Source: Scortum barcoo
Taxonomy: Eukaryota; Chordata; Actinopteri; Centrarchiformes; Terapontidae
Direction of reading: 5' to 3'
Assembly: GCA_023238725.1 (NCBI GenBank)
Contig: CM041550.1
Location: forward strand, 10,184,440 to 10,248,439
DNA: 64,000 nucleotides
Part shown: positions 29,956 through 39,957 of the stretch, in pieces
How the letters are laid out: every line of letters begins with the position of its first letter
Position numbering within the stretch: the first letter of the stretch is position 1
Program-made: the position numbers and the translations under genes
The notes under the pieces: model-generated
Seen by the model: only the letters and a program-made list of their open reading frames with translations
The model's database searches: none
What the model was told of the DNA's origin: nothing

Positions 29956-32194
29956 TAAATAAGAAAATGATAGATTCAGAGCAGGTAGTAGAAAATGTGG
30001 AAGATTATTTTGAAAAGCAGGCATGCGGCAGGACTGTGCAGTCGTTCTGTAAGTAGGTTTACTGCTTAAACAGTAGTCATAAAAATGACTTTTACAGCTC
30101 TCGTTGACAACCAAACGGGACGAGTTTGGTTCGACGTGGATTAACGTGCAATAGATCCCTGCGTGTGCCGTTTGAAAGAATAGGCTGCATTTAAAAAAAA
30201 AAAAAAACAAAACAAAAAGGCATTTATGTGGCACACATCCACTATACGCACATCTCACAGAGAGGCTCTGCCTTGGCAAACCGGCGGAAATTATATTTCT
30301 CCTTGCAAATACGTGATGCTGCAGTTTCAAGGACAGATCAGCAGCAGTCTGCCTTTGTTCATTTTCTGCCAAGAAACTTGAGTCTCTTTGTCTGTGAATG
30401 TCTATTCAAATGACCATGAGCATATGTCCTTTCATCATTCAGAACGCAGGCTTGTACATGGGCATTTTGTAAAGCGTATACCATTTGCTCTTTCCATGAG
30501 ACACCGACTTACTGTAGCTGGAAACTGGAAGGTGTTTTTTTTTTTTTTCCCTTTTTTATGTTTTTTTTTTCAGCAACAAAACTGTTACATAAAGTGTGCC
30601 TGAAAACCAACACAGAGTACGATGAGAGAAACACTGTTATTATACAATCAATTGTATTAGTTTTTGGGCCACCAAGGGTCTGTTCACGAGGGACCGGATC
30701 ATTTCTATAACAAATTAGAACTTTATGTTTAAAATGAAGAGCATCTTTGATTGTATATGACTTCATGCTCGCACAGGTTCATCCTAAGCTGTACAAGAAA
30801 TAAAAGGGTCCAAATTTTAAAAAGCTAAACAACCCTTGGTGTTCCCCATGTTGTTCATATGTAAATATCTTCAAACGTATAATATGTATTCTGAAATCTG
30901 AGGTGGAGTAAAAAAAAGACTTAAAAAAATAAGAAAATGTGTATCATTCATCGAGGCAAAAACTATTTTGTTAAATAGACTTGAAAAGAAGTGTTATTCG
31001 GCAAAAGCGAGTGTGGGTTTCTTTTTTTATGTTCCCCCCTTTCTGTTTACTCAGGATTATGCTGATGTTTCTGGACACAGGATCGCTTGGGATGACTCGA
31101 AAACACACCATTAACAGCTATTGATAAAAAGGTGAAACTCCTTCCTGCTAAAAGCACAGCATTCCTTTATACCTGGATATGGCGACTGCAGAAATGTGAG
31201 GTGAAATTCAATTGAACTGTAGAGGATAAATCTTGAATTTAGCCACATTTTCAATGTACCGTATGAGAAGCAACGATCAATTCAAAACTCCAAGTAACCT
31301 TCCTATAAACGGAACATTTTACAATAAATAAAGAGTACAGTATTTTTGTGGCTCCAGGCTACGTGAGGGGTAAAATAAGAAGGTACCAGTGCTTAATGGT
31401 TTTGTAATGTTCAGTGAGTTCAAGGGCATTACTCACAGGTTCATTCCTTCATTCTATTTCATTACAAGTCAGTCTGGGCTTCTATCTCGTCCACACCACT
31501 AATTGCCTTCTCCTACCTCCCACTGTGGACAAGAAAAGGGAAGCAATTTTATGCAGCACATGGCAATCAATAGCAATTAGGTGCATCCCTGACTAATCCC
31601 ACTGAAAATGGCATCTTGGGAGATGGCCAGTAGAAGACCTCTTAAAGCCCACATACCTTCAGCCCAGCATTGGCGGTGGGGAACGTGTACACACACACAC
31701 CTTCTGGACACAAAAGGTGGACACTGCAAGTGCCAGCGCTGTGACGGGACAATTAATTGCTTTGTTTTTCCTTTTCTACACTTTCTATTGGATCTCCATT
31801 GATCGTTTTAGGGCACATACTCCCTCCATTTGTATCACGCAGGCATTTTCAATTAGATAATTATGTCTTCCTGGTAAAACTCATGCACATTATAGAATGC
31901 AATTCCACTCTAAAACCACTCAGAAGATCTTAAGGCAGAGAATTAATTGGCTCTTGTCATGTGTGTGTCACACTTGGGTCAAACTCCAGGTGAAACAGGT
32001 AACATTGCATAAATGTGTAAATAGAGAGACGGGTTGGTGGTGCCAGCAGTGATGCATTTGTGGTACCAGGGGGAGGGGTTGTTGGGAAGTGGGGATAATT
32101 TACCAGTATATCTACATTAAAAGTAGAGAAAGGAGCCTGGGGATCTGGATGGAATTTGGAGTAAAGTGTCTGCTCCTTCGTGTCCAAAGGAGGT

Positions 32195-32420
32195 TTAGGT
32201 GGTTCTGAGAAGGATCACTTCCATGTGGAGGTTTCCCACTCCTGTCCAACTGGGAGGGGACTCCGGGGCAGACCAAGAACAAATTGGTATTATATATTCT
32301 GTCTGGACTTGGAACACATTGTGACTTTCCAGGAAAAAGTATGGGTGAGAGATATTTGGGCTAGTTTTCTTCCTTCTAGCCCGCCTCTACAGGAACCGAG
32401 ACCCAAAAGTATTCCACCAT
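32195..32420 (+). mobile_element. fossil 3' end of a non-LTR retrotransposon ORF2
   Basis: The plus-strand frame reads CPTGRGLRGRPRTNWYY, then a decayed stretch, then EKVWVRDIWASFLPSSPPL. This matches the typical C-terminus of fish LINE ORF2 proteins (a PxGRRPRGRPRxRW block followed by a REVW-S-L-LPP block). The nucleotide blocks ggtggttct, ccaactgggagg, ccggggcagacc and agtatgggtgagagat agree. Only the last 70 or so codons remain, with no reverse transcriptase. The copy is old and inactive. The clade (L2- or Rex1-like) is uncertain. Confidence 0.7.
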
Positions 32421-32487
32421 CCAATAAACACTTCTGAAGAAGCATACTGGCACTTTAAGTTGGGAATGGGCCAACCAAATAATGATC

Positions 32488-32493
32488 TTTATT
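32488..32493 (-). terminator. bard1: candidate bard1 polyadenylation signal
   Basis: AATAAA on the minus strand, about 315 bases past the bard1 stop codon. I saw no closer canonical hexamer. The implied 3' UTR is about 330-340 nt. Confidence 0.5.
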
Positions 32494-32807
32494 AAAAGAA
32501 AATCCCATGATGGTTTCATTGTTTGATTTGAGCAACTGTTAGAGGAGTCAAAGAGGTAACAACATCTTACAGAAAAAAAACATTAGTTTATACTGTGTAT
32601 TTGTAGGAGACATTATCACACATTTAGCCTCCCAAAAAAGATTACCAGATTACCATATTAGACTGAGAGCCACATTACATTATTGTGCCATTGTTGTTTA
32701 AGTGATCCGTGTCAATATAATCACCTTAGGTCATAAAAAAGGAAGGAAAAGTGATATCCCAGTGCTGAATTATTAGTGAATATGTGAGAAAATGTTCAGA
32801 GGACCGT

Positions 32808-33143
32808 TTAAGAGTCCGGCACAGGGAGGAGGCGGAAGGCCGTGATGCAGCTGACGAGCCAGGTGGAGGGAGCGGACCACACCTTACCTCGCCTCACCAC
32901 CGCCGGTTTGTGAGGGCCCCGGGGGTCAAAGATGATGTACTGGGTGCAGAGGGCCTGGTCGGAGCCCGGCAGCGCGTGGTATGCGGCGGCACTCAGGGTC
33001 TGCGTCACGTCGCTGTCGGGCTTGGGCTGCCGGCTCAGGAGCTGACCTCCCCCCTCCCGGATCAGCTTGGTGAGCTCGTCTTTGGGAGGCGCCGCGAAGG
33101 ACCCGAGAAGGAAGAAGAAGCAGCCGTCGAAGAGAGGCGGGAG
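32808..33143 (-). CDS. bard1: bard1 exon 11 (second BRCT domain, C-terminus)
   Basis: 111 codons plus the TAA stop, phase 0 entry. It starts [10 protein letters not shown], matching the human exon boundary at LPKLFDGC. It continues through [27 protein letters not shown] and [15 protein letters not shown] and ends LLPVPDS. The acceptor is ccctttgcag. The open frame runs on upstream past this acceptor and is not coding there. Confidence 0.96.
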   Translation of the reverse strand, partial: LPPLFDGCFFFLLGSFAAPPKDELTKLIREGGGQLLSRQPKPDSDVTQTLSAAAYHALPGSDQALCTQYIIFDPRGPHKPAVVRRGKVWSAPSTWLVSCITAFRLLPVPDS

Positions 33144-36100
33144 CTGCAAAGGGCGATTAAGGAGGAGGAAAAAAAAAAAAAGAGCAAGCATTAATGAACT
33201 TCTAATCCTTCCTTGTGCATTAAAGGTTTGGTCGTGAAGAGAAAAATTCCCGTTATCTATTATCTGCTTCAAATAAACATGTAGTGACTCTGTGCCAGCG
33301 CCAGGATGAAGCCTCAGTCCTTGTGACACCGGTGGAAGACAGATTAAAGTCTCCTCTTTTGTTTATGATGAAGTTAAACACTGAATAATTTCTTTGCCAA
33401 TAAATCTAGGCTTTCATATTACCAAGTGTCTGTGTGGTTGCTTTGTATTTACTTCTCTGCGGCAGAGCCAGGAGACGTTTTTATCAGCACCGTTCTCCAG
33501 ACAAACTCTGAACCACTTAGTGTTGCTGTTTTAAGCGGCGGTGAATTAGGCCACTGGAGACTGTTCTATTCATGGCATCAGTGAACTCGACTGTTTTTGG
33601 GGTGTAAACTGGCACTCTCGGGAGTCTCTAGTAAGAACGCTCTTTAACTACGCTTTGGTTTGATATCAATTTGGCTTTTGTGTCTGTGTCTTTAATTTAT
33701 GATTGCGATTGATGAGGTTTCTTTTTTCTTGCATTTATTTTGCACAAGAGGAATGAAGAAAGAAACCAGCATGTTAAATTTTCGAAAGAACATGTTGATT
33801 ACCTTGACCGTCTGCAAAGGTTCATCGCTACAACAAATTCTACATTAGTCTGCCTCTTCAATGTTCAAAGTGCTTCTGTATTACCTTTTGACGAATAAAA
33901 AGGTAATTGCTCACAAAAAATCCCCCAAAGCAGTATGCTCTAATCTTGTACTTTTTCATATTTCATAGGTTTACTGCATTGAATTAAAATGTTTTACATT
34001 AATCAACCGAAAAAGAAGTGTAATCAAATCTCTACAGATTTATTTAAACAAGGTACACTAAGTTTAAATACAACATTATTGACAGCATAGCTTTTCACCC
34101 CCTCCAAGTAAATATGTGTGTTCAAATAGGTGTGCATCAGGTTTTTGCCCTCCAGACAGTGCAGTTTGTCCCCGTTCCTCTCTGCAAAATGGCACAAGCT
34201 CTGTCAAGTTCCATGGCGACTGGGAAGCGAGTGTCAATTTTTAAAAAGTGCTGCCACAAATGCTTGTTTTTGACTGAGATCATGACTCTGACTTGGCCGC
34301 AGCAGGGCATTAACGTTGTTGTTGTTGTTGTTGTTTTGGAAGCCACTCCTGTGCAGCTTTGGCTTTGTTTGGCTTCTGCTGTGTTTTCTGGAAAATAAAT
34401 CGCTCTCCCAAATCGTAGTTCTCTCATGGACTGCATCGAGCTTGCCTCCAGGTTTTGTGGGGTTTTTTTTTTCCTAGTGTTTTGCTGCATTCACTTTACT
34501 CTCAAACCTTACAGGGCCTGCTGCAATGAAGCATCCCCAAAACACCATCCTGATAACACCAGGCTCTGTGGTGGGGATGGTGCGTTTCTGCTGATGCATG
34601 GTGTTTGGATTACACCGAACTAACCTTAGATATTGTCAAAAATCCTGCCTTCCCTAATTGCTACTTTTCCATGCATTTCTGCAGGTGTATGTGTCTATCT
34701 ATTGAAGATCGCAGCCACAAAATCAAAGATACCTGCGTGGCATAGCAAACGGGTGAATAATGATCTTTTAAATTATTTTGTGTTTTATATTTCTATAATT
34801 TGCAGGGGTGCTGGAGCCTGTCCCAGCTGTCATTGGGCGAGAGGCCAGGTACACCCTAGACTCAGTCACCAGTCAATCACAGGGCTGACATAGAATAAGC
34901 GGTATAGAAAATGGATGAATTTCTATAATTCTTTAATCAAGATCCACTGGTAGACATTTTGTTTCTTTCGATTACTGTCAAAAAGTCTAATTACACTGTG
35001 ATTCACAGTTTCAAAAAACCTGAAAACAGTCCAAGGGAGTACTTTTAATGGCACTCTGTGCTGCTGAACAATAAACCATGTGCCCCTGCCTGGAAAAACA
35101 AATTGCTCCCAAGGACAGAATGTCTAGACAATCTATACTCATCTATTTCATGCGTTTGCTTGCACGCCTCTCATTTACCAAGCTACATCTGTTGATGCGA
35201 CTGCGCTGGGGGCCTTCTCCCGCTTCGTGCTCCGTTTCGGGCATCCACTCGCCTGCCTGCAGACATGCCTCCACCCCTGGCATCAAAGAGAGAGAAAACA
35301 TTAAAGCTGCAGCTAATTATGTTGACTTGAAAGAGTGTGACAAGGCAATTGCGAACGGAGGGTGACAAAGCTCATGTCTGTTTTATCACAACGAGCTGGA
35401 AGATTTCAAGTATTGGCAAAGCTGCAGTTGTTGACAGAGAAAGATGCCCACAGCGTGATGGAGTTAATGATGCAACCCTCGTTTTAAGTATCTCGAGCTT
35501 AAGCAGAATTCGAGCATCATCTCTTTCTTGCCGACTCTTGAGGTTTCACAAAGTCAAATTGTGACTGTGACAGCCCTCGTCGTGGCAATTTTTTTTTGAG
35601 TTGGAAAAGAATCTTTTGTTCTAAGTCCTTAAGAAAAGCGTCCCAAAAGACAGAAAAGTTTCATAAAAAAAGTATAGGCAGATATGGAAGGGAAAAAAGT
35701 CACACATTTTAATGACCCCTCACTGTCACTGATGAAAAAAGCTTCTGAACATGACACAGATCACAGAGCTGCTGTTCTGCGTAAGCGTTCTGTTACTGAG
35801 CATTATATGTTATGGGGGTATATTGAAAAAAAAATCAAAAATCGCAATTTAAGAGGCGCACATCTAAACATATTGAAACTTGATCTGACTGAAAAGGCTG
35901 CAGTGTGCTATAAAAAAAGTATGTCAAACAGACCTGAGAATAAGGGAAGGCTTGAATAATGTTTTTGATAACCAACGTCCAGACTACTCGCTTCACTTTC
36001 AACCATGAGATCCAAACACTCCCGCAGTCCTAATACATATCTGCAAATTATCTGCGTTTGGCCACAACCACATGATGTAAGTGAATCATTTCACCTTTAT

Positions 36101-36222
36101 TTGCAGTTTAGTGTTCCACACAGTTGACATGAACAGATTAAGGTAAATGTGTGTGTGTGTGTACACCTTGTCACAACAGAGAGCCCTGTTGTGAAACAGC
36201 AAAGTACACACATATGGCGCAT

Positions 36223-36255
<33 letters not shown>

Positions 36256-38039
36256 CTCCAGAACATGGGGTGGAGTGTAATTACATTTCTTCATCCCCCT
36301 TAATTACAGCTTTCATTTAAGGGGACCCTGCCAGAAACTTGTGCAGAGAAGGGGGGGAGATACTGGGGTTAATTGCTCCGGACGATGGCGCTTAGTGCTG
36401 AGGAGTCATTAGTATAGTTGCTAATTATGTTCAGAAAGACTGAATGCAGAAAACATCTTAAACCCTTTCCTTCCTGAGTCAGTGAATGAACAGCCAGATG
36501 AACCCACTTCCTTGATTAACCATGAGACCAACTGGGACTGCGATCTCATTAGAGAGACTCGAGTGATGTGAAATTCTGTGGGCCAATGTAGACACTTCAG
36601 GATTGAGATGGGGAACAATAGCCCATTCTTTATCGATTGTCTAAAAAAAACAAAAAAACACTGTCATGCGAGGGGACAAATAACTAAAGAAGCATTCAGG
36701 TGTGCGCAGGTGGCACCGCAATGAGACAGCTGCCTGCAGCCGAGTCCTGGGTTCAATCCCTGATAGCTATGCCTGCGGCAGGGACGTGTGTCCAGCGGGG
36801 GCATGTTCCCGAGTGAAGCATCGCGCTGGCAGACGAAAAGAAGGAGCTCATGTGTGTCGGGAGGAAGCGCATGGGTGCACACGACTTCCCTGGGCCAACA
36901 GTGGGACTAGCAGTGACAAGAAGCAAAGCGCAGAGAAATTAACCGTTACAAATTGGGAAATAAAGGGAAGAGGGGGAGATTTTTTTTCTGCCCTTTCTTT
37001 CCTTTATTTCCCATTAAAAAAGGAAGAGTCAAACATTTTTTGGCTTTCTTTCCAACAGTGACATGAGAAGATCGATCTTGCACTTCATGCCTGTGCATTC
37101 AGTGCAGAGCTGCAGTCAGGACTTGGTTAGCTTAGTTTAGCATAAAGGACTGGAGGTAAGGAATAAAACCAACACCTCTGAAGCCACCTTATTTTTAGTG
37201 TGTTTGTTTACCTATAGAGGAACAGAAATGTCAGTCGTTTCCTCTCTGCAGCATCACCAGCTGTTGTGTGGGTGCAGCAGTTACAGATGGCAGAAAATTT
37301 TAGTTTCTATACAAAAACCTGGCAATTATGATTTAATAATAGCTTCCCGAGGGCGTCTTTTTCACATTTTTGTTTATGGAGAAGTTACACAAATGACATA
37401 GAATGCTTTAATTAGTGAGTTTTAGATGTATTGGTTCGTTTCCCCCTGCCTTCGGTCTTTATGCTAAGATAAGCTAAACATGTCCTGACATGCTCGGACA
37501 TTAGGATTAATATCCGTCTTCAGATCTCACTTATGGAAATAAAGCAAATATGCATTAATAATGTATTAACTAAAATGCTGAATTATTTATTTAAGTGATC
37601 AGTGTGTGATGGCCAAAAGGATTTAAACCATCGTATGATCTCCAGTGAAAGCTTTTAGCCCTTTTCCGCAGGATGAATTTGATTTTCGTGTTGGTTTTCA
37701 AATAAAACACCGTCACTGCTTTTCGCTATGAAACTTAAGACCAATAAAGAGGCAAGCTCAGCGGTGGCACACAAAAGGCAGGTGACACTGAGAACCCAGC
37801 TGCTGGTGCGAGCGTGCACACAAAAACAAGGACAGAGACAGATAAGATGCCACAGTGATTGTCATGAGGGAGACAAGCTGTGTCAAGTGCTCAGCCTGCG
37901 TGGAGAAAAGTGAAAGAGAGGGGATGAAAACGGTCCAGACACACAGAATCTTACACAGTGACACACACCTAAACACACAATTCAAACTTGAAATGGCCTA
38001 CTGGCAGGGACAGAGACAAGTGTGCATGTCCCCCCCCCA

Positions 38040-38131
<92 letters not shown>

Positions 38132-39924
38132 GATGCTACTGACGGATACACCAGTCAAGGGCACAACAAGGTGCCAGAAAACTCTTTGACAGCAAGTCTC
38201 TTTTTAGCCGACTTCCTCTGAATATATGGTTGCTGACTTGGTTCAAGGATGCCAGGGAGACTGAGGATAGCAAAAATTTTGTTAAGCATCCATTTTGGTA
38301 TAAATCAAACAGGAAAAGACAGTTAGCCATCTTCTCATCTTATGATTCTGAAGCCTTGAGGCACACTGATTCAGAGACTCCTTCTCTGAAAGACCTTGCT
38401 CAGTTTGGCTGTCTGACATGTAAGCAGGTGTGTGCGCACTCAGCAGCAGGCACAAACCATTTACCTGAAACTTGCTGAATGCAAAAAGTTCTTTTAATGT
38501 TTCCCAGGACATTTTGTGTGCAGAAATAAAAAAAAACGTATTGCATTTAGAGGTTTTGTTCCAAACACTGAGTCTGATCTCAGCTGAAAAGGCTGCAGAG
38601 GAGAATGTACATGTAATGGACTGGTCTGGGAGAGAGGAGGAATCAACACTGGAGCATCAGTTGGACTTTATGAGAAGATGGCTGCAAGAAAATGTGTTTA
38701 TCCAGTTGCTAAAAATATCCTATTTTTTGCCATTTTTGTTTGGATGCCAAAGTAACAAACTACCTATTAGCCATTGCAACTCCACCGTAGCCTTTTCTGA
38801 TACAGGGATGGCAGGGAAACCGTTCTTTGGGATTCAGAGAGCAGCACAGAACCCATAAAATTACTCCAAACAGCTTGTGCAGCACAATCCATTTGTTCTG
38901 CACTGTGGTTCCAAGAGTCCAATATTTACCTCCTAGATTTTTCACTTGTCCTATGCAACACTAAGAGTGACCTTACTGCAGCAAGCATAACTTCAGATGC
39001 AGATGGAAACACTCTTTCTATAGCTGTAGCAGCCTTGAATAACTCAGGAAACTGAATACAAACGTAACCTTGCAGGTGGCACTTAAGCAGAAGAACTTCA
39101 CAATAAAAAGAGATGTATAAAGCTCCTGCAAATGTAAGCTGGTTTTCAAGTGGCTTTAGCTAGCTGCTTTATCTAATCTGTGTTCTTACAAAAGAGGTAA
39201 AGTTCTGAATTTGAAGCGTCTGACTCTAAGGCTATGTGCCGGACTGTTTCAATTCTGTCTCTTCTGGTTTGTTCGCTGCTTTTTTATATTTTGATTTGGA
39301 ATAATCAAACAAAGTGTATCTTGTTCTTCAGACTGAGCCAGGTTGGTCGTTTCCTCATTTGCGGTTTTTATGCTAAGCTAAGTAGCTCCATATTTAAAAG
39401 GCGAAACACGTGAGTGCTGTGGATCATCTCATTTCCTGTACAGCCATTAATAACTGTGAAAATAAATCTATGGTTAATATATTGGGCACATTTAGTAGTT
39501 TAGAGTGAGTACAGAAAAAAAAATGAGTAACTAGCATTTATTTTCTTTTGCCTAGAGAGAAAGATTATATATAACAAAGGTACTTCAGAAACACTTGAAA
39601 CGGTTTCTGCTACCAGAAAGAGAAAAGCAGAAATCCAGGCCAAGCTTAGGCTACAAATGTGTTTAACATTCAAGGTACTTTGGATAAAATCTGCCTCAGT
39701 GTCACTGCAGTAAAAGGTTATCCAGGTTCCAACAGCAAATTGTTTGATACGACATCCAAAAATAGCATCTGCAGAGAACTCTTCCAGCCGATGGCTCACC
39801 CCATACTCACAGCTGAATTTGACAACCCAGCAGCCAGCGAGAAGGCCCAGGAGGGTGGAGTAGGTGGTGGGCATGTGTCCTTCTGGCACCACGACATGGC
39901 TCACTGGAGGAGGAAGACAGACAG

Positions 39925-39957
<33 letters not shown>

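Larger units (their letters stand above)
27207..32487. other. vwc2l 3' UTR and intergenic DNA between converging genes
   Basis: vwc2l and bard1 converge, with 5.6 kb between their stop codons. Candidate plus-strand AATAAA signals lie at 29187-29192 and 30799-30804. I cannot tell which, if any, ends the vwc2l transcript. Also present are a GA run (29932-29955) and a LINE fossil (32195-32420). No other gene was recognised. Confidence 0.7.
33144..35178 (-). other. bard1: bard1 intron 10, nothing recognised but simple repeats
   Basis: 2.0 kb of intron with a GTT microsatellite (34314-34336) and a recognisable dispersed repeat (34804-34920). No exon-like sequence was found. Confidence 0.85.
35277..39810 (-). 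other. bard1: bard1 intron 9, SINE, repeats and the longest CA tract
   Basis: 4.5 kb of intron. It holds a tRNA-derived SINE (36705-36975), an inverted pair of TAAGCTAAGC-family fragments (37050-37510), another fragment at 39325-39420 and a 90 bp CA microsatellite. No other exon was recognised. Confidence 0.85.

Noticed and set aside
32784..33194. 136-codon plus-strand frame overlapping bard1 exon 11
   Set aside because: It is the antisense shadow of a GC-rich coding exon whose minus-strand product is clearly BARD1 BRCT2.
35183..35368. 61-codon minus-strand frame over bard1 exon 10
   Set aside because: Wrong frame. The real 98 nt exon is read in another frame and matches BARD1.
36705..36790. 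A functional tRNA gene
   Set aside because: A B box is present, but there is no cloverleaf with an anticodon stem or acceptor pairing. The sequence continues as a SINE body.
37855..38221. Open frames of Thr-His and Cys-Val repeats
   Set aside because: They are translations of the (CA)45 microsatellite, open in several frames on both strands, with no splice or start context. The same applies to frames at 7021-7284, 8295-8705 and 43905-44375.
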